DNA of 64,000 bases from Salinimicrobium marinum (GTDB lineage: Bacteria > Bacteroidota > Bacteroidia > Flavobacteriales > Flavobacteriaceae), in assembly GCF_014651535.1 (NCBI RefSeq), contig NZ_BMXB01000005.1:62001-126000 (forward strand), written 5' to 3'. Shown one piece after another: positions 18,488 through 26,779 of this stretch. Position numbers and translations under genes: made by a program. Positions within the stretch are counted from its first letter, which is position 1. Each line of letters starts with the position of its first letter. The notes beneath the pieces are model-generated. The model worked only from the letters and a program-made list of their open reading frames with translations. It was not told the origin of the DNA and made no database searches.

Positions 18488-18907
18488 ATGACTTTAAAAA
18501 CCAACCCGGAAGTGGAAAGAATTTTCACCAATTATCCTGAATTCGTTCGGGATAAGATGGATCAATTGCGGACACTGGTAATAGAAACAGCGGAACAAAC
18601 CGAAGGAGTGACCGATTTGGAAGAAACCCTGAGATGGGGAGAACCGAGTTTTGTTACTAAAAACGGGAGTACCCTCCGTATGGATTGGAAGGAAAAAACA
18701 CCCGATCAATACGCCATGTATTTTCAATGCTCCAGCAGGCTGGTAGATACTTTCCAACTGGTTTTTGGCAACAAATTTCAGTTTGAAGGGAAACGTGCGA
18801 TCATTTTTGATATAAATCAGGAACTTCCCGAAAAAGAGCTAAAAAAATGTATTAAAGCAACTTTGACGTACCACCAGGTAAAACACCTCATAACTTTAGG
18901 AATATAA
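18488..18907 (+). CDS. DUF1801 (YdhG-like) protein
   Basis: A 139-residue cytosolic protein of the DUF1801 family, a small frataxin/YdhG-like alpha-beta fold. Recognisable parts are an N-terminal helix with RDKMDQLRTLV, the conserved EETLRWGEPSF near 45-55 and the basic C-terminal YHQVKHL. No catalytic function is established for the family. It begins 50 bases after the hydrolase gene and ends 1 base before the frameshifted exported protein, so all three may share a transcript. Confidence 0.8.
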   Translation: MTLKTNPEVERIFTNYPEFVRDKMDQLRTLVIETAEQTEGVTDLEETLRWGEPSFVTKNGSTLRMDWKEKTPDQYAMYFQCSSRLVDTFQLVFGNKFQFEGKRAIIFDINQELPEKELKKCIKATLTYHQVKHLITLGI

Positions 18908-18908
18908 A

Positions 18909-19390
18909 ATGAAGATTGAAGTCATTATCATCTCACTTACGCTAAGCTTCCTTTTCTTCAACGGGATTTACGCACAGGAGCAAAACCTGCAAAACATTCT
19001 ATACACCGTTATAGCAGAAGGAACTGACTCCTCAATCCCTAATTTACGAAAAGTATGTTTTAATAAATATTTCAATAAAGATTACCTGCCATCTGACTTC
19101 CAAAAAAATACAACTTAGACGCAAAAGGGCTTTATAAAAAGAAAATGCTAATTCAAATTTTCCATTCAGATGCGAATCAACAAGGCCTTGACAAGATTGA
19201 CCTCATCGGAATTAAAGAAGATGATGAAAATCTTATTGTACGCTATGATCTGGTAAATTCCGATCCTGATAATGATGAAGAGAAATTAGCACCTTTTTTA
19301 ATCGTTCAGGTACCAAAATCTAAAAAAAATATAATGTTTATTGCTAACGGTACAGCATCAGGAAAAAGAATAGATTTTTACGTGGATTAG
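18909..19390 (+). pseudogene. Exported hypothetical protein broken by a one-base frameshift
   Basis: The first part (from ATG 18909) encodes a signal peptide ending FFNGIYAQEQ and a short mature region, then stops at 19119 soon after a run of seven A (19102-19108). The second reading frame, open from 19097, continues without a gap: adding one A to that run would join DFQK to KYNLDAKGLYKKK and extend the protein to 19390, about 160 residues. This points to a single-base loss in a homopolymer, either a real mutation, phase variation or a sequencing error. Neither half is a recognised family. The stop of DUF1801 lies 1 base upstream. Confidence 0.7.
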
Positions 19391-19551
19391 AGACAAAAAA
19401 TAATCCTAATTCTTAACTATGTGATTATACATTTTTTTATTAAAGTTTGCTAAAAACAGTCATTTCGTAAGGCAATCAATGAACTGGATAACGAGATATA
19501 AGTAGCATACTCCCAACTATTTATCAATTACAAATGATCGAAATAAAAATC

Positions 19552-20394
19552 ATGGGAAAATATACCCTGTTATTAATTTTAATTTTCTTGCTTTTCGGCA
19601 AATCTTATTCCCAAGAACAGTTTCTGGATTATATAGTCAAACAAAATAGTGATACCATTTATGGAACTTTTCGGAATTACACCAAAAATAAACTTTACTT
19701 CTATGAGAAAATTCAGAATCCAAAAAGTAGTTGGATAAAGTTTCGAAAACATAATTTAAAGAAGGTAACATCTTTTAAATTAAATGATAAGATTTATACC
19801 TATAAAGAACCTAAACATACAGATGGAATTTATGCCACCTCTGAGAAAGATACCAATACGGACCAATGGCTTAAAAGTAGCATCGGGAATTTCATCCATA
19901 AGGAAGAAAAACTATCTGATTATGTTGTTACGATTCAAAAGGATACTATTTATGGAGAGATCCACAACCCTCTTTTGGGAAAATTATATTTGTCAGGGAA
20001 AAATGATCGAATAGTTAAAATAAATAATGATAGCATTCAGGCATATCGTATGAATAATGAGATATTTTATTATAAGGAAAAAGAGAGAGTCAATTTATTT
20101 GACAACAAAGGAGATTATCTCAAATTACTTGTAGATGACCGAATTCAGTTGTTTGAATATGAGAAAAAAAATAACCATCATAATAATCCGGCAGGGGCAA
20201 ATATAAGGACGAAAAAAATCTATTATTTTATACAGACGGATGAAGAATTAGTTTTAATTGATAACTTCCTCTACAAAAAAAGCTTAAGAAGATTATTTAG
20301 TGAAAATAGTGAATTGATCTCTAAAATCGAAGAAGACGAATATACCTTGGATAACATATACTTTATAATTAAATATTATAACGAACATCTTTAA
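19552..20394 (+). CDS. Exported protein with two internal repeats, function unknown
   Basis: A 280-residue exported protein if started at the ATG at 19552, which gives a standard signal peptide (MGKYTLLLILIFLLFGKSYS); an ATG at 19534 is possible but adds six charged residues. The mature part contains two related blocks of about 60 residues: DTIYGTFRN...KLYF...NDKIYTYKE at about 34-86, and DTIYGEIHN...KLYL...NNEIFYYKE at about 131-176. The C-terminal third is charged and does not repeat. Base composition is AT-rich compared with neighbours. I recognise no family. It stands before the convergent TonB receptor. Confidence 0.6.
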   Translation: MGKYTLLLILIFLLFGKSYSQEQFLDYIVKQNSDTIYGTFRNYTKNKLYFYEKIQNPKSSWIKFRKHNLKKVTSFKLNDKIYTYKEPKHTDGIYATSEKDTNTDQWLKSSIGNFIHKEEKLSDYVVTIQKDTIYGEIHNPLLGKLYLSGKNDRIVKINNDSIQAYRMNNEIFYYKEKERVNLFDNKGDYLKLLVDDRIQLFEYEKKNNHHNNPAGANIRTKKIYYFIQTDEELVLIDNFLYKKSLRRLFSENSELISKIEEDEYTLDNIYFIIKYYNEHL

Positions 20395-20441
20395 TTGTAA
20401 GGAAATCAAGATATTGATGGTAATAATTATCCCTGGTATCT

Positions 20442-22844
20442 TTAAAAACTATACCTGAACGCCAAAATCAAATTTCTTCCTGCAGCTGCCATCCCGGAAG
20501 AATAGGTGCGGTAACGCTGATCTGTGATGTTTTCTAAAGAGGCTGTTGCAAGCCAGTTTTCAGATACCCGGTATTGGGTGGTGAAATTGATCGTGTACCA
20601 TTCCGGGGAATAAGGATTTCCGTTGGCATCTGTAGCATATAAATACGGCTTATCGCGTTCAGTGGGAGCCAGTTCATCATAGTTGAATTCTCCATTATAT
20701 TCACCATAAAGATCAAATTTCAGGTTTTCTTTCTGCCAAACCAGGTGGGCATTTCCAAAAAGAGGCGCTGCATGCCTTAAAGGAGCTTCAGATCCGTCTG
20801 CCTGCTCTTCTTTTCCTTCTGTAAGGTTTATCTGGGTCACCAGGTGAAGATCACCATTGAAAATTAGTTTTGCTCCGGCTTCAAAGCCATAGACATACGC
20901 CCGGGCGGCATTTTGTATGGCCTGCACCCTGCTGGGCTCGCCCTGGTAATCGATCATGGTTTCCCCATCCAGGTCGAAATCCCGGCGCACCATAGCATTA
21001 TCCAGATAGGTGTAATAGCCGGAAACATCCAGCACAAGAACATTTTCCAAATTCAGCTGAAAACCAAGTTCCGCATTATAGGCTGTTTCAGGTTCAAGAC
21101 CGGGATTGGGCACCACCACGAGTCCGGGAGCGGAATCAAAGATCTTCCCTGCATCGTCAATATTTGGCGCTCTGAAAGCCGTGGAGAAATTCAGTTTCCA
21201 GTTTAGCACAGCACTTTGCTGCCAGCTTAATCCGGCACTTCCGGTGAGGGCTCCGGTATTTATATTTGCTTCTTCAAAAGGAAAATCATAGAAGGTATCA
21301 TCGAATTCGGCATCCAGTAAAATATAGTTATACCTCGCACCTGTTTGCAGAACCAAATCCTCTTTTAGCTTCCACTGAAAGCTGGTATAGACCGCCATTG
21401 ACTGCCATGTGGAACCATCAGGATAACGGGAAGGACCGGCAACAGTTTCTTTGTTCAGGATATTGGTTTCCCTTCCGTGGGAACCCACTTCATTCAGAAG
21501 ATATTCGATTCCGTAGAAAAGTTTATTTTCAGAAAACTCCTTTTCAAAATCCAGATTAAAGGAATAGGCATCCACATGCTCTTCGGTTTGATACAGTGTC
21601 TCTCCCCCTAAATCCCGATCGTTCCTGCTCTCCTCGAAAAACTGATACGCTGCTGTTAATCGCGCCTCATCATAATAATTTCCGTTGCCTTTCTTTCCGA
21701 TCTGAAAATTGGTCTGCATCCACCGCTGCGGACCATAATACCATTCGGCTGCACGCAGTTCCCCATTGCGTTTCCTATACAACCGGTCGTAGCGTGGATA
21801 ATCTGATGTGGTAGAATAAAGCACCCCCAGGCTATAATCCCACTCGTAATTTGGCCTGAACCTGATCTTCTGCAAGAGGTTTAACTGATTGTATCCCGTA
21901 GGAACCTGAACTTTCGGATGCTCATTTGGAACTGTCACATCCTCCCCATCCCTTCGCAGCACGTATTCATGCCGCAGATATTCTTCGGGGCCGTGGCTTC
22001 CCATTCTAAGATCCTCAAAATCTGAATAACTGGCACTGGTCAAAAATGCCCATTTTTCGGTTCCTACAGAAAAATCAAAATGACCTGTTTTCTCCTCATT
22101 GGCCGTAGCATACCTTGTGTAGGCATTTCCCGAAACTACCTTTTCTTTTTTATGGGAAAATCCGGGTTTAAGGGTATAAAAGTTCATTACTCCACCAATG
22201 GCATCGCTCCCATAGATCACAGATCCCGGACCTAAAATCACTTCTGTCCTCCTCACCGATAATGGATCTATGGAGATCACATTTTGTACATTTCCTCCTC
22301 TAAAAATCGCCGTATTCATCCTCACCCCGTCTACCGTGATCAACAACCTATTCGTCGCAAAGCCACGAATCATGGGGCTCCCTCCGCCCAACTGACTCTT
22401 TTGAACATACACCTGGCCGCTGCTTTCCAAAAGATCTGCCGAGGTTTGCGGGTTGGAGAAAACAATTTCTTCCCTGCCCATGCTTACTACCTTCTGCGGA
22501 ATATCCCTTGTGCTCTGCTCAAACCCGGAAACTGAAAGCACCACCTCACTAAGGGCATTTTCGTCAGGTTTCATTAAAAGCACATTCTTGTTCCGAAGAA
22601 GTTGTTTTTTGGTGGCATGCGTTTCGGTGTGGGAAACATGCCTGAAGAAGATAATTTCATTTGTGGAAAATTCCGAAAGATCGGCATTTCCGTCAAAATT
22701 GGTAAGGGTGCTTTTAGATTTATCCTGATTAAATACTGCGACGTTGAAGATGGGTTGTTTAGTGGCTTCATCGATTACTGTAATGTCTTGCGCGTAGGAA
22801 GAAAATACAGCAAACAAAGATGCCAGTAGAAGAAGAATCCGCAT
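20442..22844 (-). CDS. TonB-dependent receptor of the heme-receptor-like type
   Basis: An 800-residue outer-membrane transporter. A signal peptide (FAVFSSYAQ) precedes a carboxypeptidase-regulatory-like domain (about 20-95), then the plug (about 115-235, GGGSPMIRGFATNRLLITVDG and GPGSVIYGSDAIGG) and the barrel to a C-terminal aromatic strand (NLILAFRYSF). The plug wording and the FRAP...NPGL boxes near residues 555-580 resemble hemoglobin/heme receptors of the HmuR class, although no His lies between those boxes, where HmuR-type receptors carry one. The substrate is therefore open. The ATG shares one base with the recO stop codon, so it may be translated from the recO message. Confidence 0.88.
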   Translation of the reverse strand: MRILLLLASLFAVFSSYAQDITVIDEATKQPIFNVAVFNQDKSKSTLTNFDGNADLSEFSTNEIIFFRHVSHTETHATKKQLLRNKNVLLMKPDENALSEVVLSVSGFEQSTRDIPQKVVSMGREEIVFSNPQTSADLLESSGQVYVQKSQLGGGSPMIRGFATNRLLITVDGVRMNTAIFRGGNVQNVISIDPLSVRRTEVILGPGSVIYGSDAIGGVMNFYTLKPGFSHKKEKVVSGNAYTRYATANEEKTGHFDFSVGTEKWAFLTSASYSDFEDLRMGSHGPEEYLRHEYVLRRDGEDVTVPNEHPKVQVPTGYNQLNLLQKIRFRPNYEWDYSLGVLYSTTSDYPRYDRLYRKRNGELRAAEWYYGPQRWMQTNFQIGKKGNGNYYDEARLTAAYQFFEESRNDRDLGGETLYQTEEHVDAYSFNLDFEKEFSENKLFYGIEYLLNEVGSHGRETNILNKETVAGPSRYPDGSTWQSMAVYTSFQWKLKEDLVLQTGARYNYILLDAEFDDTFYDFPFEEANINTGALTGSAGLSWQQSAVLNWKLNFSTAFRAPNIDDAGKIFDSAPGLVVVPNPGLEPETAYNAELGFQLNLENVLVLDVSGYYTYLDNAMVRRDFDLDGETMIDYQGEPSRVQAIQNAARAYVYGFEAGAKLIFNGDLHLVTQINLTEGKEEQADGSEAPLRHAAPLFGNAHLVWQKENLKFDLYGEYNGEFNYDELAPTERDKPYLYATDANGNPYSPEWYTINFTTQYRVSENWLATASLENITDQRYRTYSSGMAAAGRNLILAFRYSF

Positions 22845-23563
22845 TAATTAAAGATTTCGTTTAGGACTGCAAGTGATTTTGGTTTTTTAAACCCCTGGAG
22901 GTGCAGTTCATAGTATTCAAGCAGCATCATCAAAAACTTAGCACGACCCGACTGATTCAGTTTTACTGTAAAAAGGTCATCAAAGGTTATGCCCAAAAGC
23001 TGCTTTAAAAGCACCAGATTCTCATTGCTCACGCAGTAGTTATTCGTTTCTATAACCTGAAATGTACCGTCCAGTAAATTGAAATATTCCATTTCCTCAT
23101 CTACCGTATCGGGATAAAATCCGAGGTGGCGGGTGAGCTTCAGCAAAAACAGCAAATGAAAATTGGCAATGCTTTCGTGGGCGTCAAACCAGTTAAAAGT
23201 GGCTTCAAGATAGTTAAATAACGGCTCATTGGCCTCCTCTTCCTTTACTGCATTTCGAAGCACTTCTGAAAGAAAAAGAACCACCGAAGACTTCAGGATG
23301 TTGGTATGTAGGGTTTGGTAGGTATGGAGCACCTTAGCTTCCCTCATACTTTCAAGGGTGCCTTTGTCTTTGTGATTAGCCACGATCTCCAGCTGCGTCA
23401 ACGGCTGAAAAAGTGAAGCTTTTAATTTACCCTTTTTTGATTTTAACACTCCCCGAAGTAGATAAGTTTTTAATCCGCTCTTCTCGGTGAAGCACTTCAC
23501 GATCAAATCGGCTTCTCCATATCGAAGGGCACTAAAGACAATAGCCCTGGTAGTTATAAGCAT
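22844..23563 (-). CDS. recO: DNA repair protein RecO
   Basis: Recombination mediator that with RecR loads RecA on SSB-coated DNA in the RecFOR pathway. The start is placed at the ATG at 23563 (MLITTRAIVFSALRYGEADLIVK), the normal RecO N-terminus with its OB-fold; an upstream ATG would add 12 unusual residues. The protein is 239 residues long. The TRAIVFSALRYGEADLIV block is the family hallmark, and the C-terminal half is all-helical. The zinc-binding Cys of some RecO proteins are not seen. The stop overlaps the downstream TonB receptor start by one base. Confidence 0.93.
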   Translation of the reverse strand: MLITTRAIVFSALRYGEADLIVKCFTEKSGLKTYLLRGVLKSKKGKLKASLFQPLTQLEIVANHKDKGTLESMREAKVLHTYQTLHTNILKSSVVLFLSEVLRNAVKEEEANEPLFNYLEATFNWFDAHESIANFHLLFLLKLTRHLGFYPDTVDEEMEYFNLLDGTFQVIETNNYCVSNENLVLLKQLLGITFDDLFTVKLNQSGRAKFLMMLLEYYELHLQGFKKPKSLAVLNEIFN

Positions 23564-23664
23564 TACCCGAGGAAGTTTTCGTTTTTGTACAATTCTCAAA
23601 AGTACAATTATTTGGGAGAGAAAAATAACTTCCTAAATACCGATGATGTAAACTATTGGGCATA

Positions 23665-23798
23665 AAAAAAGCTGTTTAAAAAGCAATAAAACGTCATTCT
23701 GAATTTTATTTCAGAATCCTATTCATCTGAAATTCAGATTCAATAGAACCTGAAACAAGTTTCAGGTTGACGTAAAATAAGCTTTTTAGACAACTTTT
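23665..23798. repeat. Palindromic intergenic element, copy A
   Basis: About 134 bases with imperfect terminal inverted repeats: AAAAGCTGTTTAAAAAGC on the left (23667-23684) and GCTTTTTAGACAACTTTT on the right (23781-23798). A second inverted pair lies inside: ACGTCATTCTGAA at 23691 faces TTTCAGGTTGACGT ending at 23773. It resembles the non-coding palindromic elements scattered through flavobacterial genomes. A second copy of similar design lies near 60.4 kb. It is located between recO and the end of gdhA. Confidence 0.65.
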
Positions 23799-23817
23799 GA
23801 AATATCTAAAAAGTAGA

Positions 23818-25161
23818 TTATACTACTCCCTGAGCCAGCATAGCATCTGCAACTTTAACGAATCCGGCGATGTTAGCACCTTTTACGTAATCCACATAAC
23901 CATCCTCTTCGGAACCGTATTTTACACATTGCTCATGAATGTCATTCATGATCTGTTTTAGTTTTGCATCAACCTCATCTGAAGTCCAGTTGAATCTCAA
24001 AGAGTTCTGAGACATTTCCAGACCTGAAGTTGCTACTCCACCTGCATTTGAAGCTTTTCCCGGAGAGAAAAGAATTCTGCTTTCCTGGAATACAGCAATC
24101 GCTTCTGGAGTACAAGGCATGTTAGCGCCTTCTCCTACAAGTTTACAGCCATTTGAAACAAGTGCCCTTGCATCTTCCTCGTGAAGTTCATTTTGGGTGG
24201 CACAAGGCAATGCAACATCACATTTTACATTCCAAGGAGTTTCTCCTTCAAAGTATTGAGCATCGGGATATTTATCTACATACTCTTTGATCCTTCCTCT
24301 TTTCTCGTTTTTAAGCTCCATGACGAAGGCAAGTTTTTCAGCATAAATTCCGTCTTCATCATAAATATATCCCGAAGAATCTGAAAGGGTTACTACCTTC
24401 CCACCTAGCTGGGTAACTTTTTCTGCAGCAAACTGCGCCACGTTCCCCGATCCTGAAATAACCACGGTTTTACCTTTGATGGTATCTCCTTTTTTCTTCA
24501 GCATATTTTCAGCAAAGTACACGTTTCCGTAACCTGTTGCTTCGGGACGTATCAAAGAACCACCGTACGAAAGACCTTTTCCGGTTAATACTCCGGTAAA
24601 TTCATTTCGAAGTCTCTTATATTGACCGTATAAAAATCCTATTTCACGGCCACCTACTCCAATATCTCCTGCAGGAACATCAGTATTCGCGCCAATACTT
24701 CTTTGCAGTTCGGTCATAAAACTCTGGCAGAATTTCATCACTTCATTATCAGATTTTCCTTTAGGATCAAAGTCCGATCCACCTTTTCCACCACCCATTG
24801 GCAATGTGGTAAGGCTGTTCTTGAAAACCTGCTCAAAGGCTAAAAACTTAAGAATGCTTAAGTTTACGGATGGGTGAAAACGCAAACCACCTTTATAAGG
24901 CCCGATCGCAGAATTCATCTGAATCCGGAATCCTCTGTTCACCTGGGTATTCCCGTTATCATCAAGCCATGGCACTCTAAACATGATCACACGCTCAGGT
25001 TCCACCATTCGCTCAAGAAGCATTTTATTTTGATATTTTTTATTCTTTTCAATAAATGGAATGACTGTTTCTGCCACCTCATGAACCGCCTGTAAAAATT
25101 CGGGTTCATTAGTATTTCGTTTAGAAACAGTATCTAAAAATTCCTGTACATTTTTTTCCAT
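23818..25161 (-). CDS. gdhA: NADP-type glutamate dehydrogenase
   Basis: Hexameric dehydrogenase interconverting 2-oxoglutarate plus ammonium and glutamate, a main ammonium-assimilation enzyme. The 447-residue size fits the class I enzyme. Visible are the catalytic-Lys region LPMGGGKGGSDFDP near residue 125, PAGDIGVGGREIGF near 165, and the Rossmann motif VISGSGNVAQFAAEK near 237. NADP preference is inferred from the subfamily. A -7 box and a small GAAA-capped hairpin lie in the leader, and an outer-membrane protein gene diverges from the same 180-base gap. Confidence 0.96.
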   Translation of the reverse strand: MEKNVQEFLDTVSKRNTNEPEFLQAVHEVAETVIPFIEKNKKYQNKMLLERMVEPERVIMFRVPWLDDNGNTQVNRGFRIQMNSAIGPYKGGLRFHPSVNLSILKFLAFEQVFKNSLTTLPMGGGKGGSDFDPKGKSDNEVMKFCQSFMTELQRSIGANTDVPAGDIGVGGREIGFLYGQYKRLRNEFTGVLTGKGLSYGGSLIRPEATGYGNVYFAENMLKKKGDTIKGKTVVISGSGNVAQFAAEKVTQLGGKVVTLSDSSGYIYDEDGIYAEKLAFVMELKNEKRGRIKEYVDKYPDAQYFEGETPWNVKCDVALPCATQNELHEEDARALVSNGCKLVGEGANMPCTPEAIAVFQESRILFSPGKASNAGGVATSGLEMSQNSLRFNWTSDEVDAKLKQIMNDIHEQCVKYGSEEDGYVDYVKGANIAGFVKVADAMLAQGVV

Positions 25162-25188
25162 AGGATACTACGTATTTAGTTTTAAATA

Positions 25189-25215
25189 AGCCCTTTCGGG
25201 CTCTGTACAAATATA
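25189..25215 (-). promoter_or_regulatory. gdhA -7 box with a leader hairpin
   Basis: On the minus strand TATATTTG (25208-25215) matches the TAnnTTTG consensus, 46 bases before the gdhA ATG. Starting about 6 bases downstream lies AGCCC-GAAA-GGGCT (25189-25202), a 5-bp stem closed by a GAAA tetraloop. The hairpin would sit at the very 5' end of the mRNA, where such stems often protect transcripts. No clear -33 element was found. Confidence 0.5.
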
Positions 25216-25314
25216 CAGTTTCTGCAAAATTTAGCCGCTTAAATTTTCATATTGATATAAATTTAACTTCTGCCTGTAAAAGAGATAAGTAGCACATTCT
25301 TAAGGTAGTTTTTA

Positions 25315-25322
25315 TATATTTG
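25315..25322 (+). promoter_or_regulatory. Candidate -7 box for the gdhA-divergent gene
   Basis: TATATTTG on the plus strand matches TAnnTTTG and ends 20 bases before the ATG at 25343. No TTTG is found 19-21 bases upstream, so only the -7 element supports the call. Confidence 0.45.
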
Positions 25323-25342
25323 TCCCGCCCCATTTTATATTT

Positions 25343-26116
25343 ATGACCCGGATTTCCACAAATCTTCTTTTGATATTTTTCGGTATTTTCTTCGGAAAGG
25401 GAACGGCTCATGCACAATTCGGAATTGGACAGGAATTGGGAGCTATTGCAGGACCTGTTGCTTTTTTATCAGATTACGGAGAACGATGGAGCCTTGAGAC
25501 CAATGCCAGTAATATAGGTGCCGGAGTGGGAATCGTTCATTACATGAACTTTGCCTATAGCGCCGATTGTAATTGCTATACGACAGATTCTTATTTTAAT
25601 GATCATTTTAAAATAAGAAGCGAGATAGATTTTCATAAAACCGAACTGCGGCACAGGGGGCACGTGGCGGGTAAAAACAATGAAAATGGGGAGAGGTTAC
25701 GCGGGATGATAGGCTCTACACAGGTTTTTGAAATAGGGGCACACCTGGAATGGTATCCGTTAAGCATCAGGGACTATACGGCATTTGTCTATCCCTTTTC
25801 ACCTTTCGCCAGCCTGGGGGCCAGTTTTGTGTCCTATAAACCAGACGCCTATTCAACGCTGGGTCCTCTTGAAGAAAACCTCTTCCCTACTTTTCAAGAC
25901 GGACTTGATTTTGAAAGAGGAAGCACCTGGTCTGTAGCAATGGGACTGGGCACTAGATACAAGATTGGGCGTTTTAGTGATCTAGTTTTCATAGGTCAAT
26001 GGCGCTATTATTTAAATGATTGGGTGGATGGATTAAATCACAATCAGCCTCAAAACAAGGCAAATGACGTAATTTTCTGGGGAGCTGTGGGATATATTTA
26101 CTACCTCAATTTCTAA
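25343..26116 (+). CDS. Predicted outer-membrane barrel protein, divergent from gdhA
   Basis: A 257-residue exported protein with a signal peptide (FFGKGTAHAQ) and a strand-rich mature part full of Gly and aromatic residues (GIGQELGAIAGPVAFLSDYG, FSPFASLGASFVSY, IFWGAVGYIYYLNF at the end), as in 8-10-strand barrels. A short Cys pair CNC lies near residue 78. I recall a flavobacterial family of this shape regularly found beside glutamate dehydrogenase (THC0290_0291 family), but I cannot verify the match. The shared promoter region with gdhA suggests a link to nitrogen status. Confidence 0.65.
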   Translation: MTRISTNLLLIFFGIFFGKGTAHAQFGIGQELGAIAGPVAFLSDYGERWSLETNASNIGAGVGIVHYMNFAYSADCNCYTTDSYFNDHFKIRSEIDFHKTELRHRGHVAGKNNENGERLRGMIGSTQVFEIGAHLEWYPLSIRDYTAFVYPFSPFASLGASFVSYKPDAYSTLGPLEENLFPTFQDGLDFERGSTWSVAMGLGTRYKIGRFSDLVFIGQWRYYLNDWVDGLNHNQPQNKANDVIFWGAVGYIYYLNF

Positions 26117-26296
26117 CCTTTTCTCTGAATATAACCCAATTCCTTCTCAAGGTTTTATGAAAAGTCACATCTATTCTAACCTTTCTTAATTTCCCTTAAT
26201 AATTCTTCAGATTGCACAAAGATTGGTTAAAAAAATTCAGTTGTTTGACTCATAGCTACTTATCAATTAAATTGGATGGAATTAAAAAACAGCATC

Positions 26297-26437
26297 ATGA
26301 CAAAAGATAAAATGAAAAAGAACGATCCCGCCCCACAGAATAAAGTGACGAATCAGCATAACATGCAAGAGGAACTAAAAAAGAAAAGTGGCGATAAAGG
26401 GAAAGATGCCGCACCCGATCCTATAGGTCGCAGTTAA
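26297..26437 (+). CDS. Small charged 46-residue protein
   Basis: A short reading frame starting at ATG 26297 (MTKDKMKKNDPAPQNK) and ending at TAA 26435-26437. The product is very hydrophilic, rich in Lys, Asp and Gln, with a DAAPDPIGRS tail and no hydrophobic core, so it is likely disordered, like many small stress-induced proteins. There is no homologue I can name. It stands alone in the gap between the outer-membrane protein and metB, and the sense-like composition is the only support. Confidence 0.45.
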   Translation: MTKDKMKKNDPAPQNKVTNQHNMQEELKKKSGDKGKDAAPDPIGRS

Positions 26438-26779
26438 GAAATCAATCCTTCAGTCATATTCCACCTATTCATTTTCTTTGTTAAATCGGCCGCTTATTTG
26501 AGAGGCAACAAAGAACAGGATAGTATAATCTGGTCTGCCAGAAGAAACAGAAGCCAAACGTCCTGGAAATTTATTTCTGGAGCTTTCATTTGAATTCTTT
26601 CCAAACAGATGAATGCTATGTGAAAATGTCAGAATCCTACACCAAAGAATGGAAATAAAAAAACGGCTAAAATAGAGACCTGAAATAGTAAATCTGCTTC
26701 GCTGAGTGTTGAGGGATTTAGTACATCCTGTAGGATACAGGAAGTTTTACTTGAAGCATTATTACTTCACTTATCACCT
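26438..26779. other. Non-coding stretch with a perfect small hairpin
   Basis: No convincing gene is seen on either strand. The notable element is TCCTGTA-GGA-TACAGGA at 26726-26742, a perfect 7-bp stem with a 3-base loop, 38 bases beyond the end of the PLP-enzyme gene on the minus strand. It may mark the end of that transcript, although no T-run follows. Confidence 0.4.
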
